A DNA stretch of 64,000 bases from Burkholderia cenocepacia (GCF_014211915.1 NZ_CP060040.1:2232001-2296000), one strand, 5' to 3'; shown: positions 27,245-36,281, counted from the stretch's first letter. Made by a program: numbers and translations. The notes: a model not told the origin generated them from the letters alone.

Positions 27245-27264
27245 TGGTGAGCTTTTACGGGAGA
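27245..27264 (-). repeat. Satellite iteron-like site E2
   Basis: TGGTGAGCTTTTACGGGAGA on the + strand, 23 bp from E1; together they resemble the close pair at 12566/12590. Confidence 0.7.
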
Positions 27265-27445
27265 CGGTCGCGCGGGAATATGACAATTGTGTGAACTTGT
27301 GTTGCAGTGCAGGTTCTAAGTGCGTTCGCCGCGCGGGCCTCGCCCGGGCGGCGGCCGCATTAAGCACCGCTTAAGCGGCCACGCCCTGGCATCGTTCGAC
27401 TGCCGGGTAACCGGCCGATCTTTTACGCCCCACGCAACCGGATTC

Positions 27446-28027
27446 ATGCAGAACCTCAATCTCGCCCTCTTTTCCGCCATCAACGCCGGGGGTGCACCGC
27501 ACCCGGGCGTCGCCCGCCTCGCGATCTTCGCCGCCGACTGGCTCGTCTATGCGCTGCCCGCGATGCTGCTGCTGACCTGGATCTTCGGCGCGCGCCCCGC
27601 ACGGCGCCAGGCGATCGAAGCCGGCGTCGGCGTCTGCGTGGCGCTCGTGCTCGCGCAGGTACTCGGGCATGTCTGGTTCTCGCCGCGCCCGTTCATGGCC
27701 GGCGTCGGCACGCAGCTGATTCCGCACGCGCCGGACAGTTCGTTTCCGAGCGATCACATGACGTTCGCGTGGAGCATGGCGGTCGGCCTGCTGCTCGGCG
27801 GCACGACGCGGGTCACCGGTTTCGTGATGGCCGCGATGGCCGTGGCGATCGCATGGGGGCGCATCTATGCGGGCGTGCACTGGCCGTTCGACATGGCGGG
27901 CGGCGTGCTGGTCGGCACGGTGGGCGCGCTGGCCGCGCACCTGTACGGGCAACGCGTGACCGCGCTGCTCGAACGGCTCGGCGATTGGGTGCATGCGGTC
28001 GTGATGGGACGCCGGCAGGCGCCGTAA
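27446..28027 (+). CDS. PAP2-family phosphatase, undecaprenyl-diphosphatase-like
   Basis: 193 residues from ATG 27446. It is an integral membrane protein with about five hydrophobic segments. The three phosphatase motifs are visible: SPRPFMAG, PSDHMTFAW and GRIYAGVHWPFDMAGG with the catalytic His and Asp. The pattern fits BcrC/YbjG-type C55-PP phosphatases that recycle the peptidoglycan lipid carrier at the periplasmic face. A lipid phosphatase of other specificity is possible. Confidence 0.88.
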   Translation: MQNLNLALFSAINAGGAPHPGVARLAIFAADWLVYALPAMLLLTWIFGARPARRQAIEAGVGVCVALVLAQVLGHVWFSPRPFMAGVGTQLIPHAPDSSFPSDHMTFAWSMAVGLLLGGTTRVTGFVMAAMAVAIAWGRIYAGVHWPFDMAGGVLVGTVGALAAHLYGQRVTALLERLGDWVHAVVMGRRQAP

Positions 28028-28062
28028 GCGGAACGAGGCGGAACGCAGCGGCAGGGACGCCG

Positions 28063-28296
28063 TCAGCCGGGCGAGCCGGGTGTGCGGGCCGATTCGGCCG
28101 AGGCGGACGGGCCGTCGCTCGCGTCGTGCAGTTCGGGCGTATCGGCCGGATGCCGCGCGGCATCGCGGTCGAGGGCGCTTTCCTTCAGGATCGCGCACAT
28201 CGCGACGAACAGCGCGAGGACGACCGCGGCGAGGCCGCAATAACCGGCGATCTTCAGATGGCGAAGGAAAGGCGAAGCGTGGCTTGCTTTTGTCAT
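28063..28296 (-). CDS. Small single-span membrane protein
   Basis: 77 residues from ATG 28294-28296 with CCAGGAG upstream. One transmembrane helix (IAGYCGLAAVVLALFVAMCA) follows a short basic N terminus, then a hydrophilic, Ser/Ala/Pro-rich tail. No family recognised. Confidence 0.55.
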   Translation of the reverse strand: MTKASHASPFLRHLKIAGYCGLAAVVLALFVAMCAILKESALDRDAARHPADTPELHDASDGPSASAESARTPGSPG

Positions 28297-28443
28297 CCGG
28301 GCGCTCCTGGACGGGCTGCGGCGGCTGTCGCCCGACAGCGGCGTCGCAGACATACATATATACCAGCCGCGATGCCGGTGCCAAGCCCGCCGCTGCGCCG
28401 GCGCCACGATTGTTTCAGCCGTCGGTCGAGCGGGCGCTCCCGG

Positions 28444-29265
28444 TCAGTCTTCCAGCGTTTCGTGCACGGCCGCCGCGCCGCGCTTCCAGTAAGCCGCCGC
28501 GCGGATGCGCGACTTGTCGACGCCGCGCTCGCCGGTCAGGTGCTGGCGCACCGCGCGCATCGACAGCGCTTCGCCGGCCGCCCACACGTAGCCGTCGCCG
28601 GACGACGGCAAAGGCAGATCGCGCACGGCATTCAGCAGCACGTCGCCGTCCGCCGCGTCGGCTTCGGCGCGAAAGCGCCAGATTTCATGCACGTCGGCGC
28701 GCGTATCGAACGAGATCTGCGCGGTGCGATCCGCGACTTCCAGCACGACCGCTGCGCGCGCGCCGGCCGGCAATTCCTCGAGGCGCCGCGCGACGGCCGG
28801 CAACGCCGTATCGTCGCCGATCAGCAGATGCCAGTCGAAACCGGTCGGGACGACGAACGAACCGCGCGGGCCGCCGATGCCGAGCCATTGGCCGACGCGT
28901 GCCTGCGCGGCCCACTGCGATGCCGGGCCCGGATGGTTCAGCACGAATTCCAGATCGAGTTCGCGGGCGGCGCGGTCGAAGCGGCGCGGCGTGAAGTCGC
29001 GCGCGACCGGCTTCGGTTCGCCTGCCGGAAACTCGGGGCCGTTCGCGCCGAGCGTCGGCAGCGCGGGGCGTTCCGCGCCGGGCGGCGGGAAAAAGACCTT
29101 CACGTGATCGTCGAACGATGCGGATTCGAAATCCGCGAGATCGGGGCCGCCGAGCGTGACGCGCAGCAGATGCGGCGTCACGGCATGCACGCGCAGCACC
29201 TGCAGCAGGCGGAACTTGAGGGTGTGGCGCACGCGGGTCACGGTGCGCTCGGATGTGTTCTGCAT
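28444..29265 (-). CDS. Siderophore-interacting FAD/NAD(P)H ferric reductase (YqjH/ViuB type)
   Basis: 273 residues from ATG 29263-29265. The FAD-binding barrel contains RDFTPRRFDRAARELDLEFV and the GPASQWAAQARVGQWLGIGG segment, followed by a SIP C-terminal domain (LLIGDDTALPAVARRLEELP and YVWAAGEALSMRAVRQHL). Family members reduce ferric siderophores in the cytoplasm to release iron. It lies directly downstream of a His-rich PadR gene (38 bp), the same pairing as E. coli yqjH-yqjI, where YqjI is a nickel-responsive repressor. Confidence 0.92.
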   Translation of the reverse strand: MQNTSERTVTRVRHTLKFRLLQVLRVHAVTPHLLRVTLGGPDLADFESASFDDHVKVFFPPPGAERPALPTLGANGPEFPAGEPKPVARDFTPRRFDRAARELDLEFVLNHPGPASQWAAQARVGQWLGIGGPRGSFVVPTGFDWHLLIGDDTALPAVARRLEELPAGARAAVVLEVADRTAQISFDTRADVHEIWRFRAEADAADGDVLLNAVRDLPLPSSGDGYVWAAGEALSMRAVRQHLTGERGVDKSRIRAAAYWKRGAAAVHETLED

Positions 29266-29303
29266 CAATCCGTTCTCCTTGGGTGGTGACGGGGCGGCGC
29301 GCA

Positions 29304-30017
29304 TCACGCGCCGGCGCCGCCTTCGATTTCGGCCGTCGCGCGGCGCATGATGGCCGCGATGCGGCGCTGTTCGTCGGCATCGGCGGCGCTCTTGTGCAGC
29401 AGCGCGCGCTTGAGCGCGAGACGGGCCTCGACGAATTCCGGCAACCAGCCGGCCTGCGCTTCGTCCTGCGCTTCGTTGCCCGCCGATTCCCCGGCGAACG
29501 CGCGGCGCATGAACTCCATCTTGCGGGCGAGGTGCGTGAGGCGCGCGAACAGCGTGTCGACGCGTTCGCGCTGGGCGTCGAGATGCGCGCGGCCGGCGTC
29601 GGTCAGCGCATAGCGCTTGCGGTTGCCTTCCGCCTGCGATGCGACGAAGCCGACTTCCTCGAGGTACGTGAGCGCCGGATACACCATGCCGGGGCTCGGG
29701 CTGTAAAAGCCGTTCGAGCGCGTGTCGAGCGCCTTGATCAGTTCGTAGCCGTGGCTCGGTTGTTCGGCCACCAGTGCGAGCAGCAGCAGCTGGAGATCGT
29801 CGGAGCTGAACTGGCGGCCGCGCGGCATGCCGTCGTCGCCGAAATCGCCAAAGCCGCCGCGTCCGCCCCGGCCGCCGAACGGGCCGCTACCGCCAAACGG
29901 GTCGTGGCCGCGGCGATGGCGGCCGATCGCGTGCAAGACGCCGGCGAACCAGTCAGGGCCGGCATGCGCACCATGACCGTCGCATCGGGCATGGCCGCGG
30001 GAGGGGTTGTGTCGCAT
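29304..30017 (-). CDS. PadR-family repressor with His-rich N terminus (YqjI-like)
   Basis: 237 residues. The first 70 residues are disordered and rich in His and Gly (HARCDGHGAHAG and HRRGHDPFGG), suggesting metal binding. The PadR winged helix follows (LLLLALVAEQPSHGYELIKA and YSPSPGMVYPALTYLEEVG), with a helical C-terminal dimerisation part. The layout matches E. coli YqjI, which loses DNA binding when its His-rich region takes up nickel. The tandem dyads just upstream are its likely operators, and the siderophore reductase its likely co-regulated partner. Confidence 0.9.
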   Translation of the reverse strand: MRHNPSRGHARCDGHGAHAGPDWFAGVLHAIGRHRRGHDPFGGSGPFGGRGGRGGFGDFGDDGMPRGRQFSSDDLQLLLLALVAEQPSHGYELIKALDTRSNGFYSPSPGMVYPALTYLEEVGFVASQAEGNRKRYALTDAGRAHLDAQRERVDTLFARLTHLARKMEFMRRAFAGESAGNEAQDEAQAGWLPEFVEARLALKRALLHKSAADADEQRRIAAIMRRATAEIEGGAGA

Positions 30018-30028
30018 GATCGTGTCCT

Positions 30029-30070
30029 ATATGTCGTAAAACATATCTAAAGATATATATCGAAAGATAT
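30029..30070. promoter_or_regulatory. PadR-type operator cluster
   Basis: Two abutting 14-bp dyads of form ATATC-N4-GATAT: ATATCTAAAGATAT (30043-30056) and ATATCGAAAGATAT (30057-30070). A third dyad, ATATGT-N6-ACATAT (30029-30046), overlaps the first. All lie just upstream of the padR ATG (30015-30017). AT-rich dyads in this position are typical of PadR autoregulation. Confidence 0.65.
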
Positions 30071-30112
30071 AGCGTCAAGGGGATTATTGAGGGCGGGATG
30101 GTGGTGGGGGCT

Positions 30113-30839
30113 GTGGTGGAGGGCTTGTGCTGGCGTGGTTCGTGGGCGCGCTCCGTCGAGGGCGTCGGTGGATGGCTCCTCGACAAACAGAGGGCGCGAC
30201 GCCGCATCACGTGTCGCTGCGGTCGGGTGACCATTCGCGATGCACGATCGTGCCGACACCCCCTGCGTTCGCCGACTATATCGCGGGATATTTGCTGCGG
30301 CACGACGTGATTCATGAATAAGTTGAACGGCGGCGATTATAAAAACACCAGAGAAAATTATTTATAAAATCGAAACGGTTTTATTTTATTTTCGACCGGC
30401 CAAACAAAACTTCCGCGCGTGCAAAGATCAATTATCCCGCTCCGTCGTTCAATGTCGTCATGCCGGCCTTGCGCATGAATGGCGGCATCTCGCGCGGCGA
30501 TGAAGAATTTCGACCCTTTATTCGCACCCCGAAAATTCATCGGAAAGGTAAAGCATTGCAATATAAAATCGTTATCCAGGTATGCCGGTTGCGGTGCGTG
30601 ATTTTATTTGGCAGGATTTTCATCGAGGCGCTCGGTTTTAAAACAACAAAGTAATCGACCATTCAATTTACTGAAATGACGCGCGGCGCGCGGGTAACAC
30701 CCGGCAAGGCAACTGACCAGAAAAACAGGTAACGAGGCGGCGAACGGGCGGCACTGTTCGCGATCATCGAATCAATCGCTTGCCCGGCAGCGTCGATGCG
30801 TCACTCGAACGATCCGGGCGAATCCGACACGGGGCGGCC
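30113..30839. other. AT-rich gap upstream of the TOMM cluster
   Basis: About 730 bp without a credible gene. The part from about 30310 to 30670 is strikingly AT-rich for this genome, with runs such as AAATTATTTATAAAATCG and TTTTATTTTATTTTCG. It probably contains the promoter of the FHA-to-YcaO operon. A small open frame at 30460-30654 has no ribosome site and atypical codons. Confidence 0.55.
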
Positions 30840-31841
30840 ATGGCGATACTCAAGAACGACGCTTCCGGAGACGCATGCCTGCTCCGCGCGTATCACGTGT
30901 TCGGCCGCGACGACGCGCGCTGCGACACGGTCATCCGGGACGGCTCGGTGTCCCGCGTCCATGCCCATATCCGCTGGGTCGGCGGGCTCTGGGAACTCCA
31001 CGATCACAGCAGCAACGGCACGTCGGTATCGGGCGTATCGTTGCGCGACGGCGAGCATGCGGTGCTGCAGCAAGGCGACGTGATCCGCTTCGGCAGGGCC
31101 GGCACCGCGCCGTGGCGGGTCGAGTCGCTCGACGATCCGGCCGATACGCTGTGGCCGATTCGCGGTGCCGCCGCGCCGATCGTGCTGGCGCCGCGCCAGA
31201 TCCTGCCGGTCCCTGCCGCGCAGCCGGTCACGATCGTCCGTTCGCCGGCCGGCGAATGGCTGTGCGACGACACGTTGCCGCCGCGCGCGCTCCATGACGG
31301 CGACGAAGTGTCGACCGGCGACTTCGCGTGGCGCCTCGCCCTCGCGCGCCATGGCTCGACGGTGATGCTTGCCGCCCCCGCCGATCCGGCCGCGCCGGCG
31401 CCATTGCTCGAATTCCTCGTCAGCCGCAACGAGGAGCACGTGCGCATGCTGCTGCATGTCCGCGGCGGCGTGGTCGACCTCGGCGAGCGCGCCCATCACT
31501 ACAGCCTCGTCACGCTCGCCCGCGCCCGCTCGGCCGACATGCAGGCCGGCTACGACGCCGCCACGCAAGGGTGGATCGAACTCGACCGGCTCGCGCGCAT
31601 GCTCGGCATCGATGCGTCCCATGTCAACGTGCAGATTCATCGCGCGCGGAGCCAGTTCGCGGCGCTGCCGGGGCTCGGTGCGAGCCAGCTCGTCGAGCGC
31701 CGACGCGGCAGCGTCCGTTTCGGCGATGTGCCGTTCCGGGTCATGCGCGGCGAGCATCTCGAATGCGAGTCGGTGCCGGCCGCCGGGCCGCGTATCGGCG
31801 TGCCGCGCGCGGCGCCGGGCCCGATCGTTCATAGCCCGTGA
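30840..31841 (+). CDS. FHA-domain protein of the TOMM cluster
   Basis: 333 residues from ATG 30840 (an earlier in-frame ATG at 30780 adds 20). The FHA domain occupies about 10-90 with the phosphothreonine-binding residues in HVFGRDD, GSVSRVHAHIRW and DHSSNGTSVSG. The remaining two thirds have no domain I recognise, though VTIVRSPAGEWLCDDTL may begin a second beta-sandwich. Its stop overlaps the kinase start by 4 bp (GTGA), so the two are translationally coupled. It should bind Thr-phosphorylated targets of that kinase, possibly the kinase itself; this is inferred. Confidence 0.85.
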   Translation: MAILKNDASGDACLLRAYHVFGRDDARCDTVIRDGSVSRVHAHIRWVGGLWELHDHSSNGTSVSGVSLRDGEHAVLQQGDVIRFGRAGTAPWRVESLDDPADTLWPIRGAAAPIVLAPRQILPVPAAQPVTIVRSPAGEWLCDDTLPPRALHDGDEVSTGDFAWRLALARHGSTVMLAAPADPAAPAPLLEFLVSRNEEHVRMLLHVRGGVVDLGERAHHYSLVTLARARSADMQAGYDAATQGWIELDRLARMLGIDASHVNVQIHRARSQFAALPGLGASQLVERRRGSVRFGDVPFRVMRGEHLECESVPAAGPRIGVPRAAPGPIVHSP

Positions 31842-34800
31842 ACGCGGAAGAACCGGCCGTGCTGCCGACCGTATCCCGCGCCCTCGCCCGGCCGGATGCA
31901 CCTGAACCACCGAAGTACGCGGCGCCTTTTGCGACGCTCGCCGGCAAATGGCATTACCGGCTCGGCCCGCTGCTCGGCGAAGGCGGCAACGGCGTGGTGT
32001 TTCGGGCGACCTGCGACGAGACGGGGCACGCCGTCGCCATCAAGCTGATGCGCGACGATGCCGCGCTGACCGCGCCGGAGCGCATGCACCAACGTGCGCG
32101 CTTCCGGCGCGAGACGAGCCTGTGCGAGGCGCTGCGGCATCCGAACATCGTGGCGCTGCTGGACCGCGGCGAAGCGCCCGACGGGCGGCTGTTCGCCGTA
32201 TTCGAACTGGTCGAGGGCCGGACGGTGCGCGACCGGCTCGCGGCGGACGGGCCGCTGTCGGCCATCGACACGGGGCGGCTGATGACGCAGGTGCTCGACG
32301 CGCTCGCGGCCGCTCATCGGCGCGGCATCGTGCATCGCGATCTGAAGCCGCAGAACATCGTGATCGCGATCGCCGACGACGGGCCGCACGCGAAGCTGCT
32401 CGATTTCGGCATCGGCGCGTTGCTGCCCGGTACCGAAGACATCGCGCGCCGGACCGTGACGCTCGCGACCGAGGTACTCGGCTCGCCGCCGTACTGCGCG
32501 CCGGAGCAACTGCGCAACGAGCCGCCGACGCCCGCCAGCGACCTGTATGCGTGGGGCCTGATCGTGCTCGAATGCCTGACGGGCGAGGTCGTCATGCAGG
32601 GCGCCAGCGTGGCCGAGATTCTCTATCAGCAACTGAGCCCGGTGGATGTCGCGCTTCCGCCGTCGATCGCGGCGCTGCCGCTCGGCGCGGTACTGCGGCA
32701 TGCGCTGAACAAGAATCCGCGGCAGCGTGCCGCGTCGGCCGAGGCGCTCGCGGCGCAGTTTCGTGCGCTCAACTTCGCCGCGCTGGTCGGCCAGTTCGAC
32801 GCCCGTCGCGCCGGCCGGCAGGCGCGTTCGCACCCGCTTGCGCCGCGCGGAGAAACGCTCGCCGAAGTGGGCGAGTACCGGCAGATCACCACGCTGTGCT
32901 GCTGCGTGACGATCGCTGGAGAGGGCCGCCAGCGCCATGCCGGCACCGAGCATGGCGTGGCGCTCGACGGCTACGAGGAACAGTGGCTGACGAAGTGCGC
33001 CGATATCGCGGTCGGTTACGGCGCACACACGGGCGGACGGCTCGGCGACACGCTGCTGTTCCATTTCGGCCTGCAAGGCGACATCGACCGGCCCGCCCGC
33101 CGCGCGGTGCGGGCGGCGCTCGACATGGTGCGCGTCGCCGGGCGCGCGCGGTTGCCGGCGCCGCCGGCCGCCGGCGGCCGTGCTGCCGAGGGCGAAGAGG
33201 GCTGGCGGGTCGAAGTGGCCGCCGCGATTCACGTCGGGCAGGTGCTCGCGCATGCGTCGCACATGTCGGGCGTGTCGACGCCCGCCGCGGCGTCGCGGCT
33301 GCTGCGGCTGGCCGGCCCAGGACAGATTCTGATCAGCGACGATGCGCGGCTCGTGCTCGAACGGCATGCCGATTCGCGGCCGACCGCGTTGCGGCTCGCG
33401 CGGGCGGGCCTGGTGTCGCAGCCGGTTCATGAATTGCTCGGCGAGCGGCACGCCGATACGCCGTTCGATTCGCTCGACGCCGGCCGACGGACGCCCATGG
33501 TTGGCCGCGCGCGTGAGTTCGACGCACTGCTGCGCGCGTGGCAGGACACGCTCGGGCGGCATCGTCGCGCGCTGCGCGGCGAGCCGGCGCCGCTCGGCGT
33601 GCCGCGGCTCGTCGTCGGCGATGCGGGCTTCGGCAAGTCGCGGCTCGTGCACGAGCTGTGCGAGACCGTGCGGACCCGCGGCCACGCGTTCGCGCAGTGC
33701 GGCTGTCTGCCAGAACGCGAGAATCATGCGCTGTTTCCGGTCCTGCGGTTCATCGCCGCGCACTGGCACGTCGATGCCGATCGCGCGCCGGGCGTGGCGC
33801 TCGCGGCGATCGACGCGATGATCGCGCCGCTCGATTGCGACCATGCGGCGGCGCGTGTCGCGCTCGCGACCTGGCTCGGGCTGCCCTGCGACGCGAACGG
33901 GCTCCTGTGGTCGAGCGCGCGCGAACAGCACGCGCTGTTCGACGTCCTCGAGCAACTGCTCGTATCGCTCGGCAACGGCGCGCCGGTGCTGCTCGTGATC
34001 GAGGACGTTCAGTGGCTCGATCGTTCGACCGAGGAGTTTCTCGCGTATCTGCGGCGCTCGCCGCGCGCGGCGGCCCTGTGCATCGTGCTCACGTCGCGCC
34101 CCGACAAGCTCGCGCGCTGGCGCGGCGCGGCCGACCGCGTGGTGCTGCGCCGCCTGCCGCGCGACGACGCGCAACGCCTGATGTCGGCGCATCTCGGCCC
34201 GGGCGCGTTCGATCCGGCGTGGCTCGACCGGCTCGCGGATCGCACCGCGGGCATCCCGCTGTTCATCGAGGCCGTCGCGCGAGAACTGACGGTGAGCGGC
34301 GCGGACGGTCCGCTTGCCGGGCCATCGGCAACGGACCCTTATCCGCTGCCGCTCAGTCTTGGCGGCATGCTCGGTCTGGCCTTCGACCGGATCGACGACG
34401 CACGCGACACCGCGCAGCTTGCCGCGACCATCGGGCTCGAAGTGGATGCGCAACTGCTCGCCGATGCATCGCCGCATGATCGTGCCACGCTCGATGCCCA
34501 TCTGCGGCTGCTGCTCGAAGAGCGGATCGTGTACGCGCAACATCGGCGCGATCGCGTGTTCTATGCGTTCCGCCATGCGCTGATTCGCGACGCCGCATAC
34601 GAATCGATGCCGCCTGCGGTGCGGCGCGGCAACCACGCGCGCGTCGGCCGTGCGCTGCTCGCGCGGGCCGATCGCGGCGCCGGTGCGCACGCGTTCGGCG
34701 TCGCCGGGCACTTCGCGCGCGCCGGCGCGTGCGCGGACGCGATCGCCCAGGGCATCGATGCGGCGCGTCGCGCGCTCGAACGTTCGCGATACGACGACGC

Positions 34801-35887
34801 GATCCGCTACGGGCAGGCCGTATTCGACTGGCTCGCGACCGCCGATCACGCGCAGCGCGAGCACGACAGTGCGCGCATTCGCGCCACGTTGACGCACGCG
34901 ACGATGGCGCGATTCGGCTGGGCCGATCCGCAGGTACGCGAGCATGCGGAGCAGTTGTTGCGGCAGACCCGGACGCTCGACGACCCGGAGCTCGAGATCA
35001 GCGCGTTGTGGACGCTGTCGACCTACTACCACATCGCCGGCGACCGCTCGACCGTGCGCCGGATCGGCAAGCGGCTCGACACGCTCGCGACCGAGCGCGG
35101 CGAGGCGGGCGTGCAGGTCGCGGCGGACGCGATGCGCGGCATGAGCCTGTGGGTCGACGGCGACTATGCGCGCGCCCGTGCCGCGTTCGACGCGGTGCTG
35201 GCCGGCTACGACGCGCGACGCGACGCGGGCCACCGGCGCATCCTGGGGCTCGATACGCGCGCGTGGACGATGGCGTCGCTCGCCAGCGTGCGCTGGTGCA
35301 TGGACGACGATCCGCAACCGTCGCTCGCGATGGCGCGCGAAGCCGTGTATTGCGCGACCTGCCTCGACCATCTGCCGACGCTCGGCGTCACGATGATGTA
35401 CCTCGCGCGCACGCATCAGCTCGCGGGCGACCGCGACGCGGCGCGAGCCGTGTCGGAGGCGATTCTCCGGCTGGCGGATGCGCACCGGCTGCGCGCGGTC
35501 GGGCACTACGCCGCGATCATTCATGCATGGACGCAACGCGATCGCGCGGGCGTCGTCGCGCATCTCGACGCACAGCGGCAGTCGGGCGGCCTGCTCGGAC
35601 TCACCTACTACGCGTCGCTGCTTGCCGAGCTGGATGCCGAACGCGGCGACTACGACGCGGCGCTCGCGCAGGTCGGGCAGTGCCTCGCCTGGTGCGAAAC
35701 GAGCGGCGAACGGTATTACGAAGCCCAGCTGTTGCTCAAGCAGGGCGAGTACTTGCGCCGCGCCGATCCGCGTTGCGGCGGCGTGGCCGCGCTGGACGCA
35801 TGCCGGCGCGCAGTCGAAATTGCAACGACGGCGGGCATGGGCCGGATCGCCAGGCTCGCCGAAGCGACGTTGCAGTCGTTGCCGTAA
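31838..35887 (+). CDS. Ser/Thr kinase-cyclase-like-ATPase-TPR fusion of the TOMM cluster
   Basis: 1349 residues from GTG 31838. Order: a Hanks-type kinase at about 40-310 with G-loop GEGGNGVVF, Lys in HAVAIKLM, catalytic loop HRDLKPQN near 165-172, DFG near 189 and APEQL. A class III cyclase-like domain follows at about 345-545, where the first metal Asp is absent (LCCCVTIAG where active enzymes have an FxDxxGxT-like motif) while GGRLGDTLLFHFG keeps the second. Next is an STAND/AAA ATPase with Walker A GDAGFGKS near 593 and Walker B LLVIEDVQW near 720, then TPR-like helical repeats from about 960 to the end. It matches the architecture called TOMM system kinase/cyclase fusion protein. It is probably the cytosolic signalling switch of the cluster. 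Confidence 0.88.
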   Translation: MNAEEPAVLPTVSRALARPDAPEPPKYAAPFATLAGKWHYRLGPLLGEGGNGVVFRATCDETGHAVAIKLMRDDAALTAPERMHQRARFRRETSLCEALRHPNIVALLDRGEAPDGRLFAVFELVEGRTVRDRLAADGPLSAIDTGRLMTQVLDALAAAHRRGIVHRDLKPQNIVIAIADDGPHAKLLDFGIGALLPGTEDIARRTVTLATEVLGSPPYCAPEQLRNEPPTPASDLYAWGLIVLECLTGEVVMQGASVAEILYQQLSPVDVALPPSIAALPLGAVLRHALNKNPRQRAASAEALAAQFRALNFAALVGQFDARRAGRQARSHPLAPRGETLAEVGEYRQITTLCCCVTIAGEGRQRHAGTEHGVALDGYEEQWLTKCADIAVGYGAHTGGRLGDTLLFHFGLQGDIDRPARRAVRAALDMVRVAGRARLPAPPAAGGRAAEGEEGWRVEVAAAIHVGQVLAHASHMSGVSTPAAASRLLRLAGPGQILISDDARLVLERHADSRPTALRLARAGLVSQPVHELLGERHADTPFDSLDAGRRTPMVGRAREFDALLRAWQDTLGRHRRALRGEPAPLGVPRLVVGDAGFGKSRLVHELCETVRTRGHAFAQCGCLPERENHALFPVLRFIAAHWHVDADRAPGVALAAIDAMIAPLDCDHAAARVALATWLGLPCDANGLLWSSAREQHALFDVLEQLLVSLGNGAPVLLVIEDVQWLDRSTEEFLAYLRRSPRAAALCIVLTSRPDKLARWRGAADRVVLRRLPRDDAQRLMSAHLGPGAFDPAWLDRLADRTAGIPLFIEAVARELTVSGADGPLAGPSATDPYPLPLSLGGMLGLAFDRIDDARDTAQLAATIGLEVDAQLLADASPHDRATLDAHLRLLLEERIVYAQHRRDRVFYAFRHALIRDAAYESMPPAVRRGNHARVGRALLARADRGAGAHAFGVAGHFARAGACADAIAQGIDAARRALERSRYDDAIRYGQAVFDWLATADHAQREHDSARIRATLTHATMARFGWADPQVREHAEQLLRQTRTLDDPELEISALWTLSTYYHIAGDRSTVRRIGKRLDTLATERGEAGVQVAADAMRGMSLWVDGDYARARAAFDAVLAGYDARRDAGHRRILGLDTRAWTMASLASVRWCMDDDPQPSLAMAREAVYCATCLDHLPTLGVTMMYLARTHQLAGDRDAARAVSEAILRLADAHRLRAVGHYAAIIHAWTQRDRAGVVAHLDAQRQSGGLLGLTYYASLLAELDAERGDYDAALAQVGQCLAWCETSGERYYEAQLLLKQGEYLRRADPRCGGVAALDACRRAVEIATTAGMGRIARLAEATLQSLP

Positions 35888-35920
35888 GCAGTTCAAACCG
35901 TCATTCAGGAGAGCATAAAG

Positions 35921-36265
35921 ATGAGCAAGGATCTTCGATTACCGACGTACGAACAGTTTCTCGAATACCGCGCGACCGTCATCCGGGCAATCGCCCTCGC
36001 CTGGCATTCGCCGGCGTTTCTCGACAAGCTCGAAGCCGATCCGGTCCACGCATTGCGCGAGCAGTTCGACTATCACTTTCCGTTCAAGCTCGACCTGAAG
36101 GTGCAGCTCAAATCGTCGGAGTGGACACCGACCGTCAACGGCGACTGGACAGCCGGCCAGAAAAACAGGCTCACGCTGTACCTGCCGCCCGCGCCGGCGG
36201 ACGACGCGCAGTTCGCGCAGGCGCTGGCCGCGTACAACGCGGACCACATCACCATCATGGAATGA
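35921..36265 (+). CDS. NHLP-type TOMM precursor peptide, cysteine-free
   Basis: 114 residues, with AGGAG upstream. The N-terminal half resembles the nitrile hydratase alpha-like leader: RAIALAWHSPAFLDKLEADP followed by FDYHFPFKLDLKVQ. It matches the paralogue downstream over this block and is of the BMA_0021/BMA_0022 TOMM family as I recall it. It has no Cys anywhere and only one Thr in the last 25 residues, so it offers almost nothing for a cyclodehydratase to act on. It may be a partner or leader-only protein rather than a substrate. Confidence 0.78.
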   Translation: MSKDLRLPTYEQFLEYRATVIRAIALAWHSPAFLDKLEADPVHALREQFDYHFPFKLDLKVQLKSSEWTPTVNGDWTAGQKNRLTLYLPPAPADDAQFAQALAAYNADHITIME

Positions 36266-36281
36266 CTCCGGGGAAACCGAC

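Larger units (their letters stand above)
27133..27445. other. Intergenic region with two satellite iteron sites
   Basis: 313 bp between the divergent adc and PAP2 genes. It contains the last satellite pair (27222 and 27245). No gene or RNA is evident. Confidence 0.5.

Noticed and set aside
30460..30654. 64-residue open frame in the AT-rich gap before the TOMM cluster
   Set aside because: No ribosome-binding site, unusual composition and no recognisable pattern, so I do not call it a third precursor.
31829..35896. 1355-residue open frame antisense to the kinase fusion
   Set aside because: It is a GC-bias shadow, extremely rich in Arg, His, Ala and Val with no domain. The sense strand carries clear kinase and ATPase motifs.
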